Below, one piece after another: positions 43,819 to 53,523 of a stretch of 64,000 nucleotides of DNA. The notes under the pieces are model-generated. The model searched no databases. It had not been told where the DNA came from and saw nothing but the letters and a program-made list of their open reading frames with translations. The stretch covers positions 2,742,423-2,806,422 of the forward strand of contig NZ_KZ614145.1 in NCBI RefSeq assembly GCF_002884495.1. Direction: 5' to 3'. The stretch comes from Rummeliibacillus pycnus (GTDB lineage Bacteria; Bacillota; Bacilli; Bacillales_A; Planococcaceae). A program made the position numbers and the translations under genes. Numbering within the stretch: position 1 is the first letter of the stretch; the number at the start of each line of letters is the position of its first letter.

Positions 43819-44964
43819 TTACTTTTTAGTCGTATATAAATCAGATGCTTCATCAAAATAGAAACGCCGTTTCCCTTTTCCAAATACAACTAACATGATA
43901 TGGATAAACAACACAATCGTTACAATTCCATATAGAATCATTGTCCCTATTTGTAGAAAGTACGAAACATGATAATAAGGTGAATCCATTGAGATTTGTG
44001 ATGTGGTTAAAACATTAATCACAAAGGTGATAAAAAACGTCACATAAATCGCAGCAAATCGTTTAAATAGGCGATTTATAGTTGTTCTTCTGCTCACTTT
44101 ACTATCATACCGGAAACGCATGATGAATGTTCCAATTGTTCGTCCATTCCAAAATATTGGAATTACAAAGAAAAATACAAATAATGATATAGAACGAACG
44201 AGGAATTCGTTTACGTCATTTACACTCGTATAATGTAAGAAAATCTGTGTTGCAATATCCGTAAAGAACAAATCCAAAGCAACGGCTATTAGCACTGATA
44301 ACGATCTTACTTCATCCAATTTTAATAGGAAATCAGCCTTTTCATGGATTTTTTCCTTTGATGGAAATAATGCTAATACTGCTGGTGCAATGAAAAATCC
44401 TACGATGCCGCCCAATGTGTTTAATAGAAGATCATCCACATCAAATATACGATATGCGCAATTATAATAACCAAGTATTCCTGTCACTTGAATCATTTCG
44501 AAAAAAAGTGTCAGCACAAATGTGATACCAAGAGCTATCTTCCATTGTTTCTTTTGTTTTAAGAAATAACGCAAATAGACGCCAAAGGGCATTAACATTA
44601 GAAAATTAAAAAATGCTTGATAAAAAGCAGTTTGTTCGAATAAGTGTATAAATGTCCCTGGCTGAGTCCAGACCATTCCACTATTCTTGAAAATGTCGGA
44701 TATAAATCTAAAGGGAACTAAAGAATAGTGCTGAGTTCCAGGTTCTTGCATAGAACAAGTATCTCTAATGGTTGGTAATGGTAAGATTACTAGGAATAGA
44801 GCTGAAAAAAAGTAAAAAATAAAAGAAAATGAAATTAACATCTTTGATAATGGCAAAAATCCATATTTGCGGTATGTATAAATTAGCCATGGAATCCAAA
44901 TCACAAATGCCAATATTGTAAATACAGTAATAAACAAATTGATGGGTTGAATATAAGCATCCAT
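43819..44964 (-). CDS. VanZ-like and RDD-domain membrane protein
   Basis: A 381-residue integral membrane protein. The first part (about 1-205) is VanZ-like, with YSLVPFRFI and FDVDDLLLNTLGG, the family hallmark; the second (about 215-365) is an RDD domain (AVALDLFF, WNGRTIGTFIMRFR). VanZ relatives affect glycopeptide or lipopeptide susceptibility; the fused form is common in bacilli and uncharacterised. The ATG at 44964 follows GGGAG at nine bases; TTG three codons earlier abuts the site. Monocistronic. Confidence 0.85.
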   Translation of the reverse strand: MDAYIQPINLFITVFTILAFVIWIPWLIYTYRKYGFLPLSKMLISFSFIFYFFSALFLVILPLPTIRDTCSMQEPGTQHYSLVPFRFISDIFKNSGMVWTQPGTFIHLFEQTAFYQAFFNFLMLMPFGVYLRYFLKQKKQWKIALGITFVLTLFFEMIQVTGILGYYNCAYRIFDVDDLLLNTLGGIVGFFIAPAVLALFPSKEKIHEKADFLLKLDEVRSLSVLIAVALDLFFTDIATQIFLHYTSVNDVNEFLVRSISLFVFFFVIPIFWNGRTIGTFIMRFRYDSKVSRRTTINRLFKRFAAIYVTFFITFVINVLTTSQISMDSPYYHVSYFLQIGTMILYGIVTIVLFIHIMLVVFGKGKRRFYFDEASDLYTTKK

Positions 44965-44998
44965 TACTTCCAACTCCCTTTTCTTTAATTCGAATTGA

Positions 44999-45045
44999 AA
45001 TAGACATCCAGAAATCCTCTAAATAAGTATTCCCGAATGTCTATT
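44999..45045 (-). terminator. Weak terminator-like hairpin of the 96-residue gene
   Basis: AATAGACATCC and GAATGTCTATT arms, about 25 bases after the stop of the gene at 45071; the T tract after it is poor. Confidence 0.4.
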
Positions 45046-45070
45046 AGCCAAAGCATATTATAGGCTTTTT

Positions 45071-45361
45071 TTATTCTCCTGCAGCAATATGTTCCTTACA
45101 AAAAGTTAAAATCATTTCTTCTTCTTCATCTTCTAGTGCGAAATCTAATAACTCCTGATTTGCTTTTGTAGTAATAAAATAATTCGCTAGTGATGTTTCA
45201 TCATCTTTTTTAGCAACAATTGCACGAATTTCAAGTCCCCCTTCTGTATATAGTTCATCATCTTCATCTACTTTAATATCCAACATAAATTCGAAACGCT
45301 CACCATCAATAATTTGAGTGGGATCTATAATTTCTTCCATTGTATATGCTAAAATATCCAA
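45071..45361 (-). CDS. Small acidic protein of unknown function
   Basis: A 96-residue soluble, strongly acidic protein (DEDDELYTEGG; EDEEEEMIL). The start is TTG, nine bases after AAAAGGAG. The pattern YTMEEIIDPTQIIDGERFEF...LDFALEDEEE resembles a small conserved bacillar family (DUF6509-like, from memory). No function is known. It is divergent from the AlaX gene, with about 106 bases between. Confidence 0.65.
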   Translation of the reverse strand: MDILAYTMEEIIDPTQIIDGERFEFMLDIKVDEDDELYTEGGLEIRAIVAKKDDETSLANYFITTKANQELLDFALEDEEEEMILTFCKEHIAAGE

Positions 45362-45467
45362 ATAATATCGCTCCTTTTACATCTTTCACTACTTTATAAT
45401 ATAGGAAATTGGCAATTAGTAAAGTTTTATGATAAAAATGAGCGATAACATAAGGGAGTGTGGAAAA

Positions 45468-46664
45468 ATGCAAGAACTTTTGTATTACCAAGATGTCATG
45501 ATGAAAGAATTCGATGCTACTGTCCAAGCACAGCAAAAAGATAAAGAAGGACGAAAATATATTCTTTTAGACAATACAGCATTTTATCCTACTGGTGGTG
45601 GGCAACCACATGATACTGGCATGATAAATAGTGTCAAAGTTATTGATGTGGAAAAGATTAATGGTGAAATCCGACATTATGTAACAGAGTTTTTACCAGA
45701 GAATACAACACAAGTTCATGGCGTACTCGATTGGAAACGGCGCTTCGATCATATGCAGCAGCATGCTGGTCAGCATATATTGACAGCAGCTTTTGTTGAG
45801 CTTTTCAACTATCCAACTGTAAGTTTCCATCTTGGAAACGAAACAGTGACCATTGACATTGATACACCAAATATCTCTGAAGAGGAACTTGCTGCAGTCG
45901 AAAAAAGAGCGAATGACATTATTTTAGAAAATCGATTAATCGAAACAAAATGGGTAACAGAAGAAGAACTTGCTCATTACTCTTTACGCAAGGCAATAGC
46001 TGTTACAGGAGAAATACGTCTGGTTATTATTCCAGATTTCGACTACAACGGCTGTGGAGGTACTCATCCTACTTCTACGGGACAAGTCCAAGCCATTAAG
46101 ATTTTAGCGACTGAAAAGCAAAAGAAAAAAACACGTGTTCATTTTGTTTGTGGAGGGCGTGTACTTTATGAATTGCATTGGCGGAAAAGCGAATTATCAG
46201 AAGCAGCACGTCTTGCAAACAGTCCTGAAGAAGGAACTGCACATGCTGTATCAAAGTTATTACAAACACAAAAGGGACTTGAGAAAGCTTTAGATAATGC
46301 CAATAGTCAATTACTTACTGTTGAAGCAAAGATATTATTACAAGAATCTGATAACCATCTTATTCACAAAACATTTCCATCCCGTACTGTTCAAGAGTTA
46401 CAGCAACTAGCACGTACAATTATATCAACGGATCATACTTACACTGCACTACTCGTTTCAAAACAATCTGATAAACTACAATTTGTCGCAGCAAAAGGTG
46501 ATGCGGCAGGGACAGGTAGTATGAAAGAAATCGCAAACAATATATTACCTATTATTAACGGTAAGGGTGGCGGAAATGACACTTTTGTCCAAGGTGGCGG
46601 TGAAGCTACTATTTCTTCTGAAGAATTACTTAAACAAATGATAAAAGTATTAGCAGAATCCTAA
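45468..46664 (+). CDS. AlaX-type alanyl-tRNA editing hydrolase with DHHA1 tail
   Basis: A 398-residue stand-alone editing protein. It has the zinc site of the AlaRS editing domain, H99 and H103 (QQHAGQHIL) plus C196 and H200 (GCGGTH), after the TAFYPTGGGQPHD block (about 37-49). A coiled linker (about 245-290) leads to a DHHA1 domain ending GGGNDTFVQGGGEA. It clears Ser or Gly mischarged on tRNA-Ala. The ATG at 45468 follows GGGAG; 13 upstream codons are excluded. Confidence 0.88.
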   Translation: MQELLYYQDVMMKEFDATVQAQQKDKEGRKYILLDNTAFYPTGGGQPHDTGMINSVKVIDVEKINGEIRHYVTEFLPENTTQVHGVLDWKRRFDHMQQHAGQHILTAAFVELFNYPTVSFHLGNETVTIDIDTPNISEEELAAVEKRANDIILENRLIETKWVTEEELAHYSLRKAIAVTGEIRLVIIPDFDYNGCGGTHPTSTGQVQAIKILATEKQKKKTRVHFVCGGRVLYELHWRKSELSEAARLANSPEEGTAHAVSKLLQTQKGLEKALDNANSQLLTVEAKILLQESDNHLIHKTFPSRTVQELQQLARTIISTDHTYTALLVSKQSDKLQFVAAKGDAAGTGSMKEIANNILPIINGKGGGNDTFVQGGGEATISSEELLKQMIKVLAES

Positions 46665-46722
46665 AATAAGCTATCCCAATTTGTATGATTAAAACAAGTA
46701 TAATCAGTCTTATAACTGTTAC

Positions 46723-46760
46723 AAAAAACTGTGGATACATAATCAGTACCCACAGTTTTA
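46723..46760 (+). terminator. Bidirectional terminator
   Basis: AAAACTGTGG/CCACAGTTTT with a 15-base loop, between the convergent AlaX and 440-residue genes. Confidence 0.8.
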
Positions 46761-46784
46761 TATTATTATCATGTTTTGCATCAA

Positions 46785-48107
46785 TCAGTCGAACATCTTC
46801 CCAATTGTAAAAATCATCGATGGTTGTACTGCCATTCTTTCGATAAAACCATTCCAGTCTTCAACCATCGTATAAAAATGAAAGACATCCGGTTTCCCTG
46901 CAGGATACGTTATAGATTCAGCATCCACATAGAATCCATCCCAATCATTTTGTTCCTGATAGCGTTCGAGTGGACTCCCAACTTCTACCTTTTTCTGGAA
47001 CTCTGCGAATGCAGCCGGTATGACTTCTAGAAATACTGCTTTAATATTTCCTTCTTGGATTTGGCTACGCATCATATTTGCCCAATGTAAAACAACGGCA
47101 TCATCTAGTATTGCATATTTTGTATTGAGACGTGAATACGGATAATGCTTGGCCTCTTCTTGTCGCTTATTAATATCTTCAATCTTGTAAAGAGTAAAGG
47201 ATTGGTAAACTTTTACGAGTTTCTCTTTTAAACTTGGAGATAGTCCCTCTTTACGCAACAAAATCTCCAATTTCATACCTAAATACCCTAATTCTATCCC
47301 TAACTGTTCTTCACTTACGGCAGTTGATTTTTGATTGATAAGCCACCTAAATGCTGATTGATAAAAGATCCCGGCTGCTGCTAGATCGAGTGTTGTATAT
47401 AAACCTTCTGGCAAGTAAATACATTGTGTATAGATTTTTGAAACAGCTAAACGTAGAATATCCCCCATAAAGTAGGAATCTCTTTCTAGCCATTCATCTT
47501 TTGTGCCTTGAATATAGGCATAATCAGGGTTGATACTAATAAATTGATCATATTGCTGAATTTTACGTTCATATAAAACTCGAATGGATTGGCGAATTAA
47601 TTCTTTTTCTCCATCAATCTCATTAAGCTCAAAAAACGTGCCAACTGTATCTACGTAAGCATTAGACAGGCGCTCAAATCCACGTCCTAAAATATTATGC
47701 AATTTCTCAAGATGTGCTTTTTTTTCTTCGCCTTCAAAATCACGTTCAATCCTTGCTTTATACGTAATATACTCGGATGCTAGGTAGTTAATATGTTCAC
47801 TAATAGCAGAAATTCTTTCAAATGAAACTCCACCTCTTGCACTAACGTTAAATTCAACCATTTTCCAAAATATTTCCTTTGGTAAACCATTTGATTCAAT
47901 TTCTTCCTTTGTTAGTGCCTGCATTCTCATGCGCTTATTAGCAGAAAAATATTGAGGTAATCTACTTTCAGCATTTTGTTTATATTGTTTTTTAATTCTT
48001 TCTATTTTTTCGAAATTTAATGTGCTTTTTAGATTTCTTTGGTCATTCTTCGTATCATGCTCATTGAATGACACAGATTGTAAAGGCCAATTCTCATGTT
48101 CCTTCAT
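46785..48107 (-). CDS. 440-residue protein of unknown function
   Basis: A soluble, mostly helical protein with no signal peptide or membrane segment. The N-terminal 60 residues are charged and probably disordered; a helical body of about 330 residues follows, and the last 60 residues are richer in aromatic residues (DWDGFYVDAES, FHFYTMVEDWNGF). I recognise no family or motif. GAGGAC lies two bases before the ATG and AAGGAGG 14 bases before, so the start is somewhat unsure. Monocistronic. Confidence 0.6.
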   Translation of the reverse strand: MKEHENWPLQSVSFNEHDTKNDQRNLKSTLNFEKIERIKKQYKQNAESRLPQYFSANKRMRMQALTKEEIESNGLPKEIFWKMVEFNVSARGGVSFERISAISEHINYLASEYITYKARIERDFEGEEKKAHLEKLHNILGRGFERLSNAYVDTVGTFFELNEIDGEKELIRQSIRVLYERKIQQYDQFISINPDYAYIQGTKDEWLERDSYFMGDILRLAVSKIYTQCIYLPEGLYTTLDLAAAGIFYQSAFRWLINQKSTAVSEEQLGIELGYLGMKLEILLRKEGLSPSLKEKLVKVYQSFTLYKIEDINKRQEEAKHYPYSRLNTKYAILDDAVVLHWANMMRSQIQEGNIKAVFLEVIPAAFAEFQKKVEVGSPLERYQEQNDWDGFYVDAESITYPAGKPDVFHFYTMVEDWNGFIERMAVQPSMIFTIGKMFD

Positions 48108-48442
48108 GTCCTCTTAAAGGGCCTCCTTTTCAAATTACAGACCAAATTGCAAAATACTAAAATCATTATGCTTATTCTATCAATAAATGTGACATGCGAC
48201 TAGAGAATTTTTCACTATTCCTTTGGATTATTACAATATTCACTATTTTTCACTACTTATATTGTAGGGACTCTTTTTCATCGTCTAATTTGATAGCAAA
48301 AATTCTTGTAAAATCCCATTAAATATTTTATGTTTCCATGAACTTTGTCATTTGATCATTCAAAGAAGTACATCTTACTAGTAATTGCCACTTACATCGA
48401 AATTGAAATGCTTTCAAATGCATGTTTCTGTTTCTATTTTTT
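48108..48442. other. Intergenic region upstream of the 440-residue gene
   Basis: No gene seen. TTCACTAT occurs three times near 48211-48260 in AT-rich sequence; the significance is unclear. Confidence 0.4.
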
Positions 48443-48472
48443 AAAAAAAGACCCATCCGATCGGAAAGGTCC
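48443..48472 (-). terminator. Terminator of the ankyrin-repeat gene
   Basis: GACC/GGTC enclosing the palindrome CCGATCGG, then TTTTTTT on the minus strand. Confidence 0.7.
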
Positions 48473-48486
48473 CCATTTAGCATTCA

Positions 48487-49155
48487 TTAGTAAGTATAAC
48501 TCTTCAATAATATTTCAATTTCCTTATAGCCAAGTTTTTCTGCATGCTCGATAGGTGTTACACCATCTCTGTCTGCAATATTTGGATTGGCTTGATGTTG
48601 TAGTAATATTCTTACGCATTCTTGATATTTTCTTCCGCCATCTCCTAAAATAATAGCTTCCAATAATGCGGTCCAACCTAAATTATTAATATGATTCACA
48701 TCTATTTCTATTTTATTTAATAAGAATTTTAAGACCTCTAGATTGCCATGTTCTGCAGCTGGTATTAAGGCTGTGTTACCATACCGATCCGTAATAGTAG
48801 GGTTGGCTCCTCCTTGTATAGCAAGTTTTAAAATATCTAAATAACCTTCAGCTGCAGCATATAAAAACGGTGTATTTTGCATATCATCTTGAATATTCAC
48901 GTCAGCACCAATATCTATTAGCATTTTTGCGATTTCTACATCATTGTTATATGTTGCAATCATAAGAGGTGTACGTCCTCTATCATTTTGTTGATCTAAA
49001 TCCACACCTGCTCTTATCAATTTTTTTACTGCATGTAGATCTTGTTGATGTACAGCCTTCAATAGCGTCATTTTACCATCTTTACTTTTGGAGTATTTTA
49101 CTAAAGCAAAGCCCAAAGATAAAGCAACCATTACAGCTTTATGACGTTTTTTCAT
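48487..49155 (-). CDS. Ankyrin-repeat protein
   Basis: A 222-residue protein with a short hydrophobic N-terminus (about 5-20), then five to six ankyrin repeats of about 33 residues (GRTPLMIATYNNDVEIAK, QNTPFLYAAAEGYLDIL, GNTALIPAAEHGNLEVL, GWTALLEAI, GVTPIEHAEKLG). Ankyrin repeats bind proteins; the partner is unknown. GAGGAGAG precedes the ATG. It starts 28 bases after the oxidoreductase gene and is probably co-transcribed with it. Confidence 0.87.
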   Translation of the reverse strand: MKKRHKAVMVALSLGFALVKYSKSKDGKMTLLKAVHQQDLHAVKKLIRAGVDLDQQNDRGRTPLMIATYNNDVEIAKMLIDIGADVNIQDDMQNTPFLYAAAEGYLDILKLAIQGGANPTITDRYGNTALIPAAEHGNLEVLKFLLNKIEIDVNHINNLGWTALLEAIILGDGGRKYQECVRILLQHQANPNIADRDGVTPIEHAEKLGYKEIEILLKSYTY

Positions 49156-49183
49156 GTACTCTCCTCATTCCCCGTACGCTTTC

Positions 49184-49801
49184 TTAATAAGCAATTCCCA
49201 CCCTAATATGTAAGAATTGTTGTTTGAAGCATTCTTCATATGAAAATTTGGCAGTATCGCCTACCGTTATCTTTTTCCCGTCTAGTGGTAATTTATTTTT
49301 TTCTATACGATATTTCCCTATTGCTTCTCCGTCTGGTAAGTAGGTTGGACATACGATTGTCCAATCTAAATTCGACTCGGCTAGCATTTTATATACTTTT
49401 GCATGTTCCTCAGCAGCAAATGTTAATTTCTGTTTTGATTCAGTCGATTGAAACCGAAATTTCCCGGGTTCACTCCGGCTGTCTAATATTCCTGCTGTGC
49501 CTATAGTGACGATTCTTTTTATATCATGTTTCTTCATCGAGGAAATAATATGGGAAATACCATCTGATAATGTGGTTGTTCGATCTGTTCCTAGTGCACT
49601 TATCACAACATCTGTATCAGTAATTGTCTGTTCAACATCTTCTTTATTAAAGACATTCCCCTGAAGAACTGTTAAATGATTTTGTTTTCTTATTTTTGTT
49701 GGTGTACGTACTAGAGCATTTACTTGGTGTCCATCTTGCAATGCCAAGCGTATCATTTCACCACCAACTCTTCCAGTTGCTCCGAAAATAGCCAGCTTCA
49801 T
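49184..49801 (-). CDS. NAD(P)-binding atypical SDR
   Basis: A 205-residue protein with the nucleotide motif GATGRVGGEM (7-16), VNALVRTPTKI for the second strand, and SALGTD. It belongs to the NmrA/SDR_a5 group, often sensor-like or quinone/flavin reductases. The ATG at 49801 follows GGAAGGGGAAG; 11 upstream codons are excluded. It is the upstream gene of a pair with the ankyrin protein. Confidence 0.82.
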   Translation of the reverse strand: MKLAIFGATGRVGGEMIRLALQDGHQVNALVRTPTKIRKQNHLTVLQGNVFNKEDVEQTITDTDVVISALGTDRTTTLSDGISHIISSMKKHDIKRIVTIGTAGILDSRSEPGKFRFQSTESKQKLTFAAEEHAKVYKMLAESNLDWTIVCPTYLPDGEAIGKYRIEKNKLPLDGKKITVGDTAKFSYEECFKQQFLHIRVGIAY

Positions 49802-49950
49802 ATAGAACTTCCCCTTCCAGCTTCTTTCTTTCATATTCTATCATTGCTTACTTTTCTTACAAAATCATGTGATTATATAAGAGAAAATATACTCTTTTGA
49901 ATCACTTTTATAAATACATTTCTAGGTAATAAATAGGATTACCTAAAATG

Positions 49951-49993
49951 AAAAAAAGCTGATCAAGAGTGGGAAACTCCAACTCCTGATCAG
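49951..49993 (-). terminator. Terminator of the M48 protease gene
   Basis: CTGATCA/TGATCAG outer stem with inner GAGT/ACTC, then AGCTTTTTTTC on the minus strand. Confidence 0.82.
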
Positions 49994-50007
49994 TAGTCAT
50001 TATTGTA

Positions 50008-51303
50008 TTATTTTATTTTTCTTTCTTCCTTTTTCTCTGGCTCTAGATTTTCGCTTTTATCGAATACTTTATATATTCTTTCTAACATTGGTGGATGGGT
50101 GTAGCGGAACCATTTTACAAGGAGTGGTGGATTTACTTCGCTTAACCCGGCCTTCGTTAGCTTTTGGAATGAAGTAACAGCTGCCTTATGGTCTCCAGTT
50201 AACTCGATTGCATATTGATCAGCTCTTGACTCTTGATATCTTGAAATATAATTCGACAAGGGGCTTGATGCAAATAGCAGAAAAGAGGTAACGAGTAAGA
50301 ACAATGGCATCGAACGAAGATCGCTTATTTTGCTAATTTTTAATGGTTTTCCATAACGTGAGATAACCAAATTCATCATCTTCGCTGCTAGCCAAAGTCC
50401 AACAAATGATAGCAGTATATAACAAGCTATCCCAATATAAATATGCTTTTCTACATAATGCCCCATCTCATGTGCCATGATGAAAAGAATTTCTTTATCG
50501 GTTAGTCGATTTAGAGTTGTATCCCATAATACAATTCGTGAATTACTCCCTATCCCTGTAACATAAGCATTCATAGCATTTGTCTTTTCTGCCATATTCA
50601 CTTCATAGACATGGTCAGAAGGAATATTGGCTTGATCTGCTAATGCTAGAATTTTGGCTTCTAATTCTTTATTTTGTAATGGATAGAAGTCATTATATAA
50701 AGGGTCAATCAACACCGGTTGCACAAACATGACGAAAATTGAAAATGGTATCGATAACAGCCAAGCATATAGCCACCATCTCTTAGTACTTTTTTTAATC
50801 AGCCAATAGACAACTGACATTACTAAAATAGAAGTGACAAGATTAACGCCAAAATCAATTATGCCATCCTTCATCCAAGAAGGAAAAGTTTGTGTGCTAA
50901 TCCCATAGTCTTTACTTAAATGATATTTATAATAATCTAATGGCCATAATACAAGATACATGAGAAGTGATAGCCAAAACACATAAATAATGGTTTGAAA
51001 AAGCGTTGATTTTGCACGCGATACAGACCATTTTTCAAACAATTTTGAAAGCCCAGCAAGTAAAATAAATAAATAGATTAGCCATTCGAGCGGTGTTGAT
51101 ACAAAAAAGAGGTAGTTCCTAATTTTTGAATATTCCCCACTCAATAATAATTCGTGATGAGACATAAAAACTGCTGGATCAGCAACAGTTCCCTTTAATG
51201 CTGCTGGTATTTCACCACTGCCACTTTGAAAAATATAAAAATACATTCCTACAGCATACACTCCAAATAATAATAGAGCTATTATGCCTATTTTCTTTGC
51301 CAT
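50008..51303 (-). CDS. M48 (Ste24/CAAX-prenyl-protease-like) membrane metalloprotease
   Basis: A 431-residue membrane protein. The N-terminal half has four to five helices (about 5-25, 68-88, 103-122, 152-170, 178-198) as in the peptidase_M48_N domain; the catalytic domain has H278-E-M-G-H282 (IMAHEMGHYVEKH) and the third zinc ligand glutamate in QESRADQYA (about 375). Bacterial relatives take part in membrane protein quality control; no prenylated substrate is implied. GGTGGAG precedes the ATG. The SIMPL gene lies 81 bases upstream on the same strand. Confidence 0.9.
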   Translation of the reverse strand: MAKKIGIIALLLFGVYAVGMYFYIFQSGSGEIPAALKGTVADPAVFMSHHELLLSGEYSKIRNYLFFVSTPLEWLIYLFILLAGLSKLFEKWSVSRAKSTLFQTIIYVFWLSLLMYLVLWPLDYYKYHLSKDYGISTQTFPSWMKDGIIDFGVNLVTSILVMSVVYWLIKKSTKRWWLYAWLLSIPFSIFVMFVQPVLIDPLYNDFYPLQNKELEAKILALADQANIPSDHVYEVNMAEKTNAMNAYVTGIGSNSRIVLWDTTLNRLTDKEILFIMAHEMGHYVEKHIYIGIACYILLSFVGLWLAAKMMNLVISRYGKPLKISKISDLRSMPLFLLVTSFLLFASSPLSNYISRYQESRADQYAIELTGDHKAAVTSFQKLTKAGLSEVNPPLLVKWFRYTHPPMLERIYKVFDKSENLEPEKKEERKIK

Positions 51304-51384
51304 GTCATCTCCACCTTGTTTAGACTGTCCTATATTTTAGTGTAATCATTTTTAAAAAATATAGAACTAAATTTGTTATAAGGA

Positions 51385-52023
51385 TTAGAATTGAAATTTC
51401 ACTCTTAATGCTGCACTAATTGTAATTAATCCTTGCTCAATTGGCGTAGCAAAATTCTGACTTGCCATAGCCGCTGTTTTGTACAATACGGGCTCTACAG
51501 TATTTTCTTCGATGACCTCAATTGGTTGTGGAGGAACATGTAAATGCATGGTTTCAGCGATTGTATTTGCTTTCATTTGTGCATCTCGCAATGCTAAAGA
51601 TAAGGCCTGTTGATAGTAGTCATCTACATGATCTATTTTAAATTGAATGCCTGAAACACGATTTGCACCATTCTTTACTGCCGTATCTATAACAGTACCT
51701 ACTTGGTTAATGTCTCTCACTTTCACAGTTATAGCATTCATTACTTCATATCCTCTAAAAACTTGCTTACCATCAAAATAATCATAAGTTGGTGTAATCG
51801 TATAAGCTGCTGTTTGAATATCTTCTCTCGAAATGCCTAATGCTAAAAGTGATTGAATCACACGATTCATAATTGCTGCATTTTCCTGAGATGCCGTACT
51901 AACTTCTTTTCCATTTGTGAGTACTTCTATTTGGAGTTGAACATAATTTGGAATAGCAGTGATCTTGCCATTACCTATTACCGTGATAACACGTAATAGA
52001 CTATTTGCTATTTGATGATTCAT
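51385..52023 (-). CDS. SIMPL-domain (DUF541) protein
   Basis: A 212-residue protein covering one SIMPL domain (ITVIGNGKITAIPNYVQLQIEV start; YTITPTYDYFDGKQVFRGYEV; ALRDAQMKANTIAE). There is no signal peptide, although many relatives are exported. Known members protect against oxidative or heat stress or form membrane-curving rings; the role here is unknown. AGGTGGAA precedes the ATG. It may be read together with the M48 gene. Confidence 0.85.
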   Translation of the reverse strand: MNHQIANSLLRVITVIGNGKITAIPNYVQLQIEVLTNGKEVSTASQENAAIMNRVIQSLLALGISREDIQTAAYTITPTYDYFDGKQVFRGYEVMNAITVKVRDINQVGTVIDTAVKNGANRVSGIQFKIDHVDDYYQQALSLALRDAQMKANTIAETMHLHVPPQPIEVIEENTVEPVLYKTAAMASQNFATPIEQGLITISAALRVKFQF

Positions 52024-52125
52024 AGGATTCCACCTTCCGTATTGTTCATACTGCTTATCCTATGCTTTTCTTATGAAAAACTTGTCATTTGGAATATTTT
52101 TATTAACTTGTAAATGAAACATAAA

Positions 52126-52165
52126 AAAAGTTACGATGAATAGTTCATTTTGCATCGTAACTTTT
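52126..52165 (-). terminator. Terminator of the Fsr-like MFS gene
   Basis: AAAAGTTACGATG/CATCGTAACTTTT, a perfect 13-bp stem with a TTTTTTT run on the minus strand. Confidence 0.9.
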
Positions 52166-52176
52166 CTTCTAGATAC

Positions 52177-53382
52177 TTATGCTACTTTATGATCTGCTGG
52201 CAACCAAAGTGCAACAATAGAAAAAATAGGTAAAACTGAGATAAAAATCATTGTATCTAAAACACCATAGTGGTCCATTAGCATCCCAATAACAACTGAG
52301 CCAATCGCTCCCATGCCAAATGCAAGTCCTACAGTTAAGCCTGCCATAGTACCAACTTTACTTGGCACCAATTCTTGAGCATAAATAACCGTAACAGAAA
52401 AGCTTAACATGATGAAAAATCCTATTACAGAAAGAAATACTACAACTAACCACAACGGTATATATGGCAGCATAAGTGCTAATGGCATTGGAACTAAAAA
52501 CGATAGCAAAATCACATTTTTTCTACCTATTCGATCTGCCATTGGACCACCAAAGAATGTGCCAATAGCGCCAATAGCAAGGAAGATAAAAATCAATAAT
52601 TGACCTTTTTGGATGGTTAAATGATATTGATCCATTACGTAAAATATATAGAAGTTGGTCATATTCGTAACATAAAATGAACGAATAAAAATAACTGCCA
52701 TTAATAAACCAATAGCAATTCCTATTTGTTTTTTCGTTAGAGTGGGCAAATTAGAAACTAATACTTTTTTTGTTTTTGTAACATTCTCCTCTTCTAATTG
52801 TTTTTTATACCATACAGATATTCGTGATAGTAAAAGGATGCCGATCGCTGCTACGATTAAAAACCATGCAGCGCCAATTTGACCAAATGGTACAAGGACA
52901 AACGCACTAATCAGCGGCGCTAATGCTTGTCCAGAATTTCCTCCAACTTGGTAAATAGATTGGGATAATCCACGCTTTGTTCCTGCCGCCATAAAGCTAA
53001 CTTTAGAACCTTCTGGATGAAATATAGCAGAGCCTAAACCTAAAAAAATAACAGAAAGCAAGATCAACCAATAATTGCCCGCTACAGCAATTCCAGCTAA
53101 ACCTACAAATGTGCAAGACATTCCGAGTGGTAAAGCATAAGGTTTTGGATTTCGATCACTAAAAAAACCAACAACAGGTTGTAATACAGAGGAAACCATA
53201 TTTAATACAAATGTAATGAGACCTAATTGTGTAAAAGATAAACCGATTTCTTTTTCTAACACTGGAAACATTGCAGGAACTACAGCTTGCAACGTATCAT
53301 TAAAAAGATGGCAAATCCCAATTGCAACCATAATAGGATAGATAGGATTTTCTAAAGTAGACCTTGACATTGTTGTTGACAC
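52177..53382 (-). CDS. MFS exporter, fosmidomycin-resistance (Fsr) type
   Basis: A 401-residue twelve-helix MFS protein. HLFNDTLQAVVPAMFPVLEKEIGLSF at the first helix and FLGLGSAIFHPEGSKVS are characteristic of the Fsr group. The start is GTG at 53382, ten bases after AAAGGAAG; the ten codons upstream of it are excluded. It probably exports a toxic or metabolic compound; fosmidomycin itself is only the group's namesake. Monocistronic. Confidence 0.85.
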   Translation of the reverse strand: MSTTMSRSTLENPIYPIMVAIGICHLFNDTLQAVVPAMFPVLEKEIGLSFTQLGLITFVLNMVSSVLQPVVGFFSDRNPKPYALPLGMSCTFVGLAGIAVAGNYWLILLSVIFLGLGSAIFHPEGSKVSFMAAGTKRGLSQSIYQVGGNSGQALAPLISAFVLVPFGQIGAAWFLIVAAIGILLLSRISVWYKKQLEEENVTKTKKVLVSNLPTLTKKQIGIAIGLLMAVIFIRSFYVTNMTNFYIFYVMDQYHLTIQKGQLLIFIFLAIGAIGTFFGGPMADRIGRKNVILLSFLVPMPLALMLPYIPLWLVVVFLSVIGFFIMLSFSVTVIYAQELVPSKVGTMAGLTVGLAFGMGAIGSVVIGMLMDHYGVLDTMIFISVLPIFSIVALWLPADHKVA

Positions 53383-53523
53383 GATGAGTTCACTTCCTTT
53401 AAATACCAAAATTCAAGTGATTTCATTATAACAATTTTTTAATATCATTTATCTCATTATATGAGCATATCCTCTTTTTTCTTGTTCATACTAAAAGCGA
53501 TTTGAAAGAGGAGTGAATTAGAA

